A DNA stretch of 64,000 nt from Bacteroidales bacterium UBA1181 (GTDB lineage Bacteria; Bacteroidota; Bacteroidia; Bacteroidales; Paludibacteraceae). A program made the position numbers and the translations under genes. Where the stretch lies: the NCBI GenBank assembly GCA_002310215.1, contig DBYR01000038.1, forward strand, positions 1 through 64,000. The letters run 5' to 3'. The first letter of the stretch is position 1, and every line of letters begins with the position of its first letter. The notes under the pieces were generated by a model. The model had not been told where the DNA came from and made no database searches. It saw nothing but the letters and a program-made list of their open reading frames with translations. Shown here piece by piece: positions 16,676 to 26,200 of the stretch.

Positions 16676-19081
16676 ATGGAGAAGGAAACTAAAAAGAAAG
16701 GGAAATTAAGCATTGGGAAGAAGATCCTGATCGCTTGTTGGGTGCTTTTCTTTGCCGGTATATTCACCGTTTATAAAATCTTCGATATGATCGCGGATGG
16801 TAAAATCGGATACCTGCCGCCTGTCGAGGAGTTGTTGAACCCTAAAAGCAAGTTCGCAACAGAGGTATACTCTTGTGACATGAAGGTTTTGGGACGTTAT
16901 TTCCAAAAAGGGGAGAACCGTCTATACACCCCCTACTCGGAACTCTCACCCCACCTTACGGACGCACTGATTTCCACTGAGGACGCCCGTTTCTACAACC
17001 ACTCCGGCATCGACGGGGATGCGCTGTTCCGTGTGGCGATCAAAACCATCGTGATGCAAAAGGACGCAGGTGGTGGTAGTACCATCTCCCAACAGCTGGC
17101 GAAATTGCTGTTCACCAAGAAACCGGAGTCCGGTCTCGAACGTGTGAAACAGAAACTCACGGAGTGGGTGGTGGCCGCCAAGTTAGAGAAATACTACACG
17201 AAGGAGGAAATCATCACCATGTACCTGAACAAATTCGACTTCGTGAACAATGCGGTAGGTATCAAATCCGCATCCCAAATTTATTTCAGCAAACAACCGA
17301 ACGACTTGAACATAGAGGAAGCGGCTCTGCTCGTGGGTATGTTGCAAAACCCCGCCAAGTATAACCCGAACAGGGAATCCAGACGCGAAAGATGCAAGAG
17401 CAGGCGGAATGTCGTACTTTCCCAAATGGTCAAGTACAACAAAATCACGCAGGCGGCTTACGACTCCATATCCCAGTTGGACATTCAGCTGAAGTTCCAA
17501 AACGTGGACCACAAACTGGGTCCGGCCCCTTATTTCCGAGAGTACCTGCGTACAATCATGACGGCTCCACGTCCCGACTACAGCAAATACCCTAAGTGGA
17601 TGCACCAAAAGTATTACGAGGATTCCTTGGCATGGGAGACGAACCCGCTTTATGGCTGGTGCAACAAGAACCTGAAACCGGACGGAACGCCCTATAACCT
17701 CTATACGGATGGTCTAAGAATCTACACGACCATCGACTCCAGAATGCAACAATATGGCGAGGAGGCCATCAAAGAGTATGTGGGAGGATACCTTCAACCT
17801 CTTTTCCATAAGGAAAAATACAACCAAAAACACAAGAAGGCTCCGTTCTCCAACAAATCCACACAGGCACAGGTGGATTCAATCCTGGCAAAGGCTATGC
17901 GAACGTCGGACAGATATCGCGTCATGAAGTACGACGGCAAGATGAAGGACGCTGAAATCAAGGCGTACTTCGACACCGCTAAAATCGCCATGCGCGTGTT
18001 CGACTGGACGAAGGGAAGCAAGGATACAGTGCTCACACCGATGGACTCCATCCGTTACGCAAAGTCTTTCCTGCGCGCAGCCTTAATGTCGATCGACCCG
18101 TTCAACGGACAAGTGAAAGCGTATGTGGGTGGCATAGACTATAATTATTTCCAATATGACATGGTGAGTGTGGGACGTCGTCAGGTAGGTTCCACCATTA
18201 AACCTTTCCTCTATTCCTTGGCAATGGAAGAGGGCCATTCCCCTTGCGACTCCGTTCCGAACGTACAGCCTCAAGTTCTCCTGCCTTCCGGCGAAATCTG
18301 GGAACCGAGGAACGTGCCTTATGGAGAAGAAGGCAAGAAGGAAATCGGCAAGATGATCACCATTCGTAGGGGTCTGCAGACCTCCAACAACTGGACTTCC
18401 GCCTATTTGATCAAGCAATTGGGGCCAGAAAGCTTCGTGAAACTACTCCACTCTTTCGGCCTCAAGAACCAAATAGACCCGGTTCCTTCGCTCTGCTTGG
18501 GTATTGCGGACGTTTCCATCAGTGAGATGACCTCCGCTTATACGGCCTTCGCCAACAAGGGTATACGAAGCGAACCTTTGCTCGTGACCCGAATCGAAGA
18601 CAACCAAGGCAATGTAATCTCCACATTCATTCCACGCATGAACGAGGTCTTCAGCGAACAAACAGCCTATAAGATGATCTCCATGCTGCAGGGCGTAATG
18701 AACGGAGGAACTGGTCTCCGCTTGAGGACCAGACGTTATGACTATTGCATCGGTTGGGAGACGCCTGTCGCAGGTAAGACGGGTACGACACAGAACAACT
18801 CGGACGGATGGTTCATGGGCTTTGTGCCAAACCTGGTCACGGGTATCTGGGTCGGCGGAGAGGATCGAGACATCCACTTCGACAACATCAAGAATGGTCA
18901 GGGTTCCGCCACCGCATTGCCAGTATGGGGAACCTACATGAACAAGGTTTACAAGGATGAATCATTGGGCTACTCCCGCACCGAACCGTTCATCGTGACG
19001 GATAATTACACTTGCTCCAAGGCGGACGACCGTCCGAAGGCAGAGGGAGAGGAAATCCCGGAGATGATTCTGTTCGAATAA
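16676..19081 (+). CDS. mrcA: Class A penicillin-binding protein 1A
   Basis: A bifunctional peptidoglycan synthase of 801 residues anchored by one N-terminal helix (about 16-36). The GT51 glycosyltransferase domain has the motif STEDARFYNHSGID (catalytic Glu102) and GGSTISQQLAK. The transpeptidase domain has the active-site Ser506 in GSTIKPF, a TSNN motif and the KTGTTQ motif near residue 700. It is anchored in the inner membrane, polymerising lipid II and cross-linking stem peptides in the periplasm. It follows murA by 75 bases and precedes the acyltransferase gene by 12 bases. Confidence 0.95.
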   Translation: MEKETKKKGKLSIGKKILIACWVLFFAGIFTVYKIFDMIADGKIGYLPPVEELLNPKSKFATEVYSCDMKVLGRYFQKGENRLYTPYSELSPHLTDALISTEDARFYNHSGIDGDALFRVAIKTIVMQKDAGGGSTISQQLAKLLFTKKPESGLERVKQKLTEWVVAAKLEKYYTKEEIITMYLNKFDFVNNAVGIKSASQIYFSKQPNDLNIEEAALLVGMLQNPAKYNPNRESRRERCKSRRNVVLSQMVKYNKITQAAYDSISQLDIQLKFQNVDHKLGPAPYFREYLRTIMTAPRPDYSKYPKWMHQKYYEDSLAWETNPLYGWCNKNLKPDGTPYNLYTDGLRIYTTIDSRMQQYGEEAIKEYVGGYLQPLFHKEKYNQKHKKAPFSNKSTQAQVDSILAKAMRTSDRYRVMKYDGKMKDAEIKAYFDTAKIAMRVFDWTKGSKDTVLTPMDSIRYAKSFLRAALMSIDPFNGQVKAYVGGIDYNYFQYDMVSVGRRQVGSTIKPFLYSLAMEEGHSPCDSVPNVQPQVLLPSGEIWEPRNVPYGEEGKKEIGKMITIRRGLQTSNNWTSAYLIKQLGPESFVKLLHSFGLKNQIDPVPSLCLGIADVSISEMTSAYTAFANKGIRSEPLLVTRIEDNQGNVISTFIPRMNEVFSEQTAYKMISMLQGVMNGGTGLRLRTRRYDYCIGWETPVAGKTGTTQNNSDGWFMGFVPNLVTGIWVGGEDRDIHFDNIKNGQGSATALPVWGTYMNKVYKDESLGYSRTEPFIVTDNYTCSKADDRPKAEGEEIPEMILFE

Positions 19082-19093
19082 AGGATTTTTACG

Positions 19094-20374
19094 ATGAATA
19101 TCTTAGATAGAATTGCGGCTAATCCAGGCGCACTGGGGCAATGGAGCAAACAGGCTTACGGATACTTCATGTTCCCGAAATTGGAGGGCGAAGTGGGTCC
19201 CAAAATGTCTTTCCGTGGCAAAGAAGTTCTGAATTGGGGAGTCAACAACTACTATGGACTCGCCTCCAACCCTGAAATAAGGGCAAAGGAAGTCGAGTGG
19301 GTTTCCCAATATGGATTGTCACACCCGATGGGCTCACGTCTAATGACGGGTAACACCTTCCTGCACGAGGAACTGGAGGAGCGCATCGCCGACTTTGTGA
19401 AAAAAGAGGACGCCTTCGTATTGAACTCCTTCTACCAAGGGATGATCTCTGTCATTGATAGCCTATGTGGCCGTAATGATGTGATTGTCTATAACTCGGA
19501 AGCTCACTCAAGCATCCATGATGGTATCCGTCTGCAGTTAAGCCATCGTTTCGCCTACCATAAGAACGAAATTGATGTCATCGAGACCCAACTAAAAAAA
19601 GCCGCAGAAATGGCGAAAGAGTCTGGCGGTGGCGTCTTGCTGGTGACGGAAGGCGTGATTGGCGTCACGGGTGAATTTTCCCCATTGGATAAAATCGTAG
19701 CCCTCAAGGAGAAATACGACTTCTTGTTGGTGGTCGAGGACGCGCATGGTTTCGGCACTGTAGGGCCGAACGGTATTGGCGTGGCGGACCACTTCAATGT
19801 GATGGATAAGGTTGATGTGCTTGTCGGGACATTAGGCAAGGCTTTGAGCATCTCTGGCGGTTTCGTCGCCGGAAGCGAGGACGTCATCAATTTCCTGCGC
19901 TACAACATGCGTTCACAAACCTTTTCAGAAGCGTTGCCTTCCGCTATCACGGCCAGCGCCATCGCACGATTGGATTACCTGGTGAAACACCCAGAATTGA
20001 GAAAGAACCTATGGGAAATAACGAATGCGTTGCAGAAGGGCCTACGCAAGAACGGCCTCGACATCGGCAACACGCAGTCGCCCATCACACCGGTTTACTT
20101 AAGCGTGGAGAACATGCAGGAGGCAATCCATACCATGATGCACATGCGTGAGGAGTTCGGTATCTTCTGCGTGAACCTGATCTACCCTTACATCGAACAG
20201 GGCAAGGTGATGGTTCGCCTGATTCCTACGACACAACACACCATGAAGGACGTGGAGTATACCATAGAGTCCCTTTCCACCATCTGCGAGAACGCTAAGA
20301 ATGGTATGTACAAGGATTCTACCCCGATTATTGCTTCGCCATCAGCTAAGGATAAAGACGACGAGGAGGATTGA
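19094..20374 (+). CDS. PLP-dependent alpha-oxoamine synthase-like enzyme
   Basis: A 426-residue fold-type I PLP enzyme of the group that joins an amino acid and an acyl-thioester with loss of CO2 (serine palmitoyltransferase, BioF, KBL). Seen: NNYYGLASNPE near residue 52, GSRLMTGNTFLHEELE (about 80-95), the cofactor Asp/His segment VVEDAHGFGTVG (about 214-225) and the Schiff-base Lys249 in GTLGKALSISGGF. The spelling differs from the main Bacteroides serine palmitoyltransferase (which, from memory, has GTFSKSL), so a parallel role is possible: sphingolipid, sulfonolipid or another acyl-amino-ketone. The charged C-terminal tail ends in Asp/Glu repeats. It lies right after PBP1A and just before guaD, probably co-transcribed. 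Confidence 0.8.
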   Translation: MNILDRIAANPGALGQWSKQAYGYFMFPKLEGEVGPKMSFRGKEVLNWGVNNYYGLASNPEIRAKEVEWVSQYGLSHPMGSRLMTGNTFLHEELEERIADFVKKEDAFVLNSFYQGMISVIDSLCGRNDVIVYNSEAHSSIHDGIRLQLSHRFAYHKNEIDVIETQLKKAAEMAKESGGGVLLVTEGVIGVTGEFSPLDKIVALKEKYDFLLVVEDAHGFGTVGPNGIGVADHFNVMDKVDVLVGTLGKALSISGGFVAGSEDVINFLRYNMRSQTFSEALPSAITASAIARLDYLVKHPELRKNLWEITNALQKGLRKNGLDIGNTQSPITPVYLSVENMQEAIHTMMHMREEFGIFCVNLIYPYIEQGKVMVRLIPTTQHTMKDVEYTIESLSTICENAKNGMYKDSTPIIASPSAKDKDDEED

Positions 20375-20376
20375 GT

Positions 20377-20850
20377 ATGAATAAGGACCAACAGAAATTC
20401 ATGCGGAAGGCGATCGCTATTTCCCGCAAAAGCGTGGAGACGGGCGGCGGACCTTTCGGTGCGGTTATCGTGAAGGACGGCGAGATCATCGCTTCGTCCA
20501 ACAACCAGGTGACGAAGGGCAATGACCCTACTGCTCATGCGGAGGTGATGGCGATCCGTAAGGCCTGCAAGAAACTGAAGACGTTCGACCTCTCCGGTTG
20601 CGAGCTGTACGCCTCCTGCGAGCCTTGCCCGATGTGCCTCTCGTCCATGTATTGGGCGCATATTGACCGCTACTACTACGCGAACCAGAAGGAGGACGCT
20701 AAGTCCATCGGCTTCGACGACCAGTTTATCTACGACGAGCTGGATAAGCCTGCCGGCAAGCGTAAATTGCCTCGTGAACAGATGCTCAGGGATGAGGCGA
20801 TGGAGGTCTTCCGTGCCTGGACGGAGAAGGAGGATAAGGTGGAGTATTGA
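20377..20850 (+). CDS. guaD: Guanine deaminase, cytidine-deaminase fold
   Basis: A 157-residue zinc deaminase very like B. subtilis GuaD, which converts guanine to xanthine. The zinc site is intact: TAHAEV with the ligand His and catalytic Glu near residues 53-58, and CEPCPMC near residues 82-88. The C-terminus ends in EY, as in GuaD, where the tail closes over the active site. The ATG at 20377 was chosen: it follows a GAGGAGGA ribosome site and lies 2 bases after the previous stop. A TTG start at 20371 is also in frame. It is the last gene of the envelope set, followed by a terminator. Confidence 0.9.
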   Translation: MNKDQQKFMRKAIAISRKSVETGGGPFGAVIVKDGEIIASSNNQVTKGNDPTAHAEVMAIRKACKKLKTFDLSGCELYASCEPCPMCLSSMYWAHIDRYYYANQKEDAKSIGFDDQFIYDELDKPAGKRKLPREQMLRDEAMEVFRAWTEKEDKVEY

Positions 20851-20898
20851 TGGATGAAACGATACTTGAGTGGTTCCTATGATCATTCAACTAAAGAT

Positions 20899-20931
20899 AA
20901 GGCGTGATAATCCACGCCTTTTTTGTTTTTT
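20899..20931 (+). terminator. Terminator after guaD
   Basis: A perfect AAGGCGTG/CACGCCTT stem with a 6-base loop is followed by a T-rich run to 20931. It separates guaD from the convergent YgiQ gene. Confidence 0.85.
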
Positions 20932-22932
20932 CTACCGTCTATGTTTATTGTTGGCAGGTCCGTTCCCCTTGTTTCGCCTGTTGTTGGACGGGTTATGGTG
21001 ATCGGGACGATTGTGAGGACCCTTCTGGAAGGAACGTTCTTCCTTTTTGCCGCTTTCCTCTCGGCGGAACCGCTCTTTCTCTGGTGCGGGATAGGTATTC
21101 CCCTTAGGATGTGAGAATAGTTGTTCGATCAGGTCGGGGCGTCCCATCTTGCGTAGGTCGTTGATGATGCTCCGTTGGTTCTCTTTCAGGTACCAGAAGA
21201 AGAATTTGCGCTGCGCCAGCTTGTCCTCCTTGCTGTGTGGCGTCCATACCTTCTCCAGCGTGTAGGGGTGGATACCTGTGTAGTATATCTCCGTGGAGAG
21301 GGTCATCGGGGTGGGCGTGAAGTCTTGTATCTGCTCCAGCTTGAAGTCCAGATTCTTGGTGATGCAGGCCAGTGAAGCCATATCCTCCTCCGTGCAGCCG
21401 GGGTGGCTGGAGATGAAGTAGGGAATAAGCTGCTGCTTGAGGTTGTATGCCTTGTTGATGCGCTCAAACTCCTTGTTGAATTCGTGGAAGAGCTTGAACG
21501 AAGGTTTCCGCATGATGTTCAGCACATTGTCCGAAGTGTGCTCCGGCGCCACCTTCAGACGTCCGGAGACATGGTGGGCGATCAGCTCCTCCATGTAGTC
21601 CTGGTGGCTCTTGTTGACGCGCTCGTCGTCGCTTTTCTGCAACAGGAGATCGTAGCGCACACCGCTTCCGATGAAAGATTTCTTGATGAAGGGAAGCGCA
21701 TCCACCTTCTTGTAGAGTTCGAGCAGCGTCGAGTGGTCCGTGTTCATGTTCTTGCAGATGGCGGGGTGCATGCACGACGGGCGCTTGCACTTGGCGCATA
21801 GGTCAGGGTTCTTTCCCCGCATCTTGTACATATTGGCGGATGGTCCGCCCAGATCGCTCAAGTAGCCTTTGAAGTCCGGGTGCTCGGAGAGTTCTTTCAC
21901 CTCCTTGAGGATGGACTCCTCCGAACGGGACATGATGAACTTCCCTTGGTGGGAGGAGATGGCGCAGAAGGAGCACCCTCCGAAACATCCTCTATGGATA
22001 TTGACGGAGAACTTGATCATGTCGTAGGCTGGAATGGTTTTCCCCTTGTATTTCGGATGGGGAAGGCGTGTGAAGGGCAGCTCGTAGGTGGCGTCCAAAT
22101 CTTCGGTGGAAAGCGGTGGATAGGGCGGGTTGATGACGGCCGAGTGCTCTTTGTCCACACCCTGTATCAGCCTGCGCGCCTTCAGTTTGTTGGATTCCTC
22201 CTCCACCACACGGTAGTTCTTCGCCTGTTTCATTTTATCCTTCAGGCATTCCTGGTGGGAGAAGAGGGTGAATGTCTCCCCTTCGTATTCGGGTATCTCG
22301 TCGTTCCGGGCGATGTAGACGGTCTGTGGCACGTCGGTCAGCTCCGCCACGCTTCGCCCCGCCTTCATCTTCTGCACAATCTCCTTCAAGGGTAGTTCCC
22401 CCATGCCGTAGATGAGCAGGTCCGCCTTGCAGTCTTGCAGGAGACAGGGTTTCAGCTCATCGTCCCAGTAATCGTAGTGGGTGATGCGCCGCAGGGAGGC
22501 TTCTATTCCTCCGATGACGATGGGCACGTCGGGCCATAGCTCTTTCAGTATCTTCGAGTAGACGATGGTGGCGCGGTCTGGACGGAACCCGGCCTGCCCG
22601 TTGGGGGAGTAGGCGTCGTCCGAGCGGAGCCTCTTGTTGGCGGTGTAGTGGTTCACCATCGAGTCCATACAACCGGCTGAGATGGCGAAGAACATACGGG
22701 GTCTCCCTAACTTCTTGAAGTCCCGGAGGTCGTCCCGCCAATTGGGTTGCGGAACAATCGCCACACGTATTCCCTGGTGTTCCAGGATCCTGCCGACCAC
22801 AGCCCCCGCGAACGAGGGGTGGTCCACGTATGCGTCGCCGGAGAATAGGATGACGTCCACCTCTTCCCAGCCCCTCAGCTCCAACTCCTTCTTGGTCGTC
22901 GGGAGAAAATCGCTTAATCGGTACTCTTTCAT
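20932..22932 (-). CDS. YgiQ-family radical SAM protein
   Basis: A 666-residue member of the YgiQ (UPF0313) radical SAM family. The N-terminal part (SFAGAVVGRILEHQG, near residues 35-50) resembles a B12-binding-like fold. The radical SAM cluster is CFGGCSFC around residue 318, preceded by HRG. The C-terminal tail is rich in Arg, Lys, Asn and His and looks disordered, perhaps binding RNA. The ATG at 22932 was chosen over an in-frame start at 22977 because relatives begin with a short stretch before LPTTKKE. The reaction catalysed by this family is not known. Confidence 0.9.
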   Translation of the reverse strand: MKEYRLSDFLPTTKKELELRGWEEVDVILFSGDAYVDHPSFAGAVVGRILEHQGIRVAIVPQPNWRDDLRDFKKLGRPRMFFAISAGCMDSMVNHYTANKRLRSDDAYSPNGQAGFRPDRATIVYSKILKELWPDVPIVIGGIEASLRRITHYDYWDDELKPCLLQDCKADLLIYGMGELPLKEIVQKMKAGRSVAELTDVPQTVYIARNDEIPEYEGETFTLFSHQECLKDKMKQAKNYRVVEEESNKLKARRLIQGVDKEHSAVINPPYPPLSTEDLDATYELPFTRLPHPKYKGKTIPAYDMIKFSVNIHRGCFGGCSFCAISSHQGKFIMSRSEESILKEVKELSEHPDFKGYLSDLGGPSANMYKMRGKNPDLCAKCKRPSCMHPAICKNMNTDHSTLLELYKKVDALPFIKKSFIGSGVRYDLLLQKSDDERVNKSHQDYMEELIAHHVSGRLKVAPEHTSDNVLNIMRKPSFKLFHEFNKEFERINKAYNLKQQLIPYFISSHPGCTEEDMASLACITKNLDFKLEQIQDFTPTPMTLSTEIYYTGIHPYTLEKVWTPHSKEDKLAQRKFFFWYLKENQRSIINDLRKMGRPDLIEQLFSHPKGNTYPAPEKERFRREESGKKEERSFQKGPHNRPDHHNPSNNRRNKGNGPANNKHRR

Positions 22933-23018
22933 GTCGCTAATATAGCGCTTTTTCTCTTCTCGTCCGCTTCTGCACAACCCTGTGTGAAACTTTTTTTCAA
23001 AAAATCATTGTAATGCTT

Positions 23019-23047
23019 TTGCGGGAAAAGGAAATGTAGTATATTCG
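23019..23047 (+). promoter_or_regulatory. Promoter of tRNA-Gln
   Basis: TTG at 23019-23021, an 18-base spacer and TATATTCG at 23040-23047. The -7 box has C in place of the third T and runs on as CGGT, a variant also seen before four other genes in the window. Confidence 0.6.
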
Positions 23048-23063
23048 CGGTCGTAAATGGTAT

Positions 23064-23134
23064 TGCCTTATGGTGTAATGGTAGCACATCAGTTTCTGGC
23101 ACTGCTTGTCTGGGTTCGAATCCTAGTAAGGCAA
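23064..23134 (+). tRNA. tRNA-Gln (anticodon CTG)
   Basis: The 71-base cloverleaf has acceptor TGCCTTA/TAAGGCA, a D-arm GTGTAATGGTAGCAC, anticodon loop TTCTGGC (anticodon CUG) and T-loop TTCGAAT. The outermost anticodon-stem pair is a mismatch. No encoded CCA. Confidence 0.92.
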
Positions 23135-23148
23135 CAATACATTAGAAA

Positions 23149-23178
23149 AGCTGTCCGACTCTCGGATGGCTTTTTTTA
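23149..23178 (+). terminator. Terminator after tRNA-Gln
   Basis: A 10-bp stem, AGCTGTCCGA with TCGGATGGCT (two G-T pairs), loop CTC, then a run of seven T. Confidence 0.8.
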
Positions 23179-23298
23179 TTACCCCCAACATGAGAATTGA
23201 ACGCTCCTGAATCTCCGGATGGATTATCCGAAGCAAGCCACATAGGAGTATTCTGCGTGCGAGCAGGCAAGGAGAAACCAGGCGAGGCAAACAAGCGA

Positions 23299-26200
23299 TT
23301 ATTCCTCCTGCGAAGGCGGATAACCGAAGAACGAGCGGTATTTGCGACTGAAATAGAACGGATCGTTAAACCCGACAGAGTAGGCCACGTCAGAGACACT
23401 CTGCCCCGTTTTCAACATTTCCTGAGCTCGATGCAAGCGGTACTCCGTGATGATCTCCAAAGGAGTCTTGTCCGTGATAGACTTCAATTTGCGGGAGAGG
23501 GAGGATTTACTCATAGCCAAAGCATCCGCCACATCGTCGACGGAGAAATCCGAATCCTGGTAACGTTTCTCGACCACCTCAAGGAATTGCTTGAGTACAG
23601 AGTTTGTCTCCTCATCGATACGATTCACCGTCAGATTGCGGGAGAGCACCTCCTGCTGCTGTTGTCTACGCCATTGCAGGATATTGTTCAATTTCATCAA
23701 CAACTCTCTGGAAGCGAATGGCTTCGTCACATAATCGATGGCTCCACTGGACAATCCCCTCAATCGATCGTCTTCCTCACTGCGGGCCGAAAGGAAAATC
23801 AGAGGCACCACCGCAGATTGGATGGACCTCAAACGTTTATACATTTCTATGCCATCCATGACAGGCATCTCAACGTCAGAAATAATAATGTCAGGATTCT
23901 CCTTGCAAGCCAGTTCAAAGCCATTTTCCCCATTATTCGCCTCTATCACCTGGAAGTACGGTTGCAACATCTCTTTTAAGTTATTGAGAATCAACGGATC
24001 ATCATCCACAATCATAACTGTGTTACCCTCCATCAACTCGACATTGACCTCGAAATCAACCTCCGCATCAGGTTGTACGGATATCTCGACCAATTCATCC
24101 GACTTTGGCAGTAAAATGGTCACGGATGTACCCTTCCCCACTTCGCTGGACATAGAAATCTCACCCCCACTCATACGGATAAAATCCTTCGCCATCTGGA
24201 AGCCCAAACCTGTTCCTCGCTCGTTATTCGTACCCAAAGTGGACTCATGCTCACCATCCTTCATCACATCATCCACACGTTCACGGGTCATGCCGACACC
24301 ATTATCCGAAATCGTCAGACATATCTGCTGGTCCTGCTCCTCCGCCACCATCTTGATTTCACCCCCATCAGGCGTGAACTTGACAGAGTTGGACAATATA
24401 TTGCGGATAGCAGTGCCAACCATACGAGGATCCACATAGATTTTGTGGGCAACATCACAGCGGCATTCAACACGGATGTTCTTTCCCGCCACAACACCTT
24501 TCAGCAGATCTGTCACTTCCGTCATAATTTGCCGTAGACTCACGCTCTGCAATTTACAAGCCACATCCGTCTGCTTTCCCCTCGCCCACTCCAACAACTT
24601 GACCATCACAGACTGAAGATTAAAAGCTGACAAATAGGTGTCGTTCAACACCTTCCATGTATTAGGGGAAGTCTCTTTCTTTTTCAGTACGCCTTCCAAC
24701 GCACCCACGATAGCGAACATAGGATTCTTCAGGTCATGCGCCACAACAGAAATCAGTCTATCCTTTTCCCTCAGCACGTCCAACAAATCCTGATTTCTAC
24801 GTTCAATGATTCCCTGCTTCTGTTCCAGCAGTTTATTACTCTCATCCAACTCCCTCGTGCGTTCCGCCACCTTCGTCGCCAAGAGTTCCCTCTGCCTAAC
24901 TATAGCCCTAAATCGGAGGTAGAGGATAGCCACCACAGCAGCCACTACAGAAAGCAACACAGCCATGGTAAACCACCACGTCTTCCACCACGGCGGCAGC
25001 ACCTTGATCTTCAACGATATCACCTTAGACTCACCCACTTCGTCACGACGATGGGCTTTTACCTCCAGCACATAATCGCCGATAGGCAAGTGTGAAATCT
25101 TCACCTCTCGTTTCTCACCCAAATCCACCCAACGACGATCCAAGCCATTGATGCGATAGGATGCGTCCACATTATTCAACCCTGAAAAATCCAATATATC
25201 AAAGGCGATTTCTATGTTCGTCTCATCATGGTTCAGCACCAATTCCTTCGTCTGGGAAAGAGGGGCAGGCAACAATTCACTATTAGGTGCGACACGCTCG
25301 CCGAACAGGTATAGATCCGAGAACGAGAAGTAATCCACGCTCAGAGCCTCGTGAATCAGTGCGGGATCGAATACAAGGAATCCCTCCGTACTACCAAAAT
25401 AGAAACGCCCCTTCGAATCCTGGAATGCGGCACGGGCCGTGAAATAGTTGCGATTACGACACCGCTCATCCAACAACACCAATTGGTATAATCCGGCATT
25501 GTAATCAAAATGCAGGATTCCATTCGAACCACTCGTCCAGAACTGTCCGTCCATTCCCCTCACAATAGACGAATAATGTCCGTCCGGAAGGAAATCCAAC
25601 CACTTGTAGGAAGAACCATCCGCCTCGAAACGCAACACGCCCCGGTTGCTGACGACGAACAGGTTACCCGCCTCGTCGCTTGCGCCTTGGAACATCATCA
25701 AAGGACTATGGGACTGGTTGGCATCAACATCAGGGAAAGCCGCCCTGTATGGGCCCCCCTTCTCGCTACGCCATACGGTGCGGGATGTAATCACCCAACG
25801 CACTCCCTGTTTCGTCTCCATCACATGCTCCACCCAACGGTCTTCCGACAAAATCTTAGGGTCATTTTTGAAACGTTGGTGGAACCACCTCGTCGAATCC
25901 TTCGGGAGGAAATAGACGCCGTCACCAGCCATACCCACACCCACATCTCCATTTTGGGAACAGAACAACACCTTACTGGTGCTATATGGGAACCCAATTC
26001 CATCAAAAGGATACTGTTTGATTTCCCCTGTTCGGGTATCGTAGGTGCAAGGCACTCCTCCCCAAGAAGCAAGCCAAATCTTCCCATCCACGGACTTTTG
26101 CGCGGAAAGGACATTATTGGAAGCCAATCCGTCGTCCGTTTGTATATGTTTCAACAGTTTCAAGTCGGGAGAAAGGAGGTATACCCCATGGCCATCCGCA

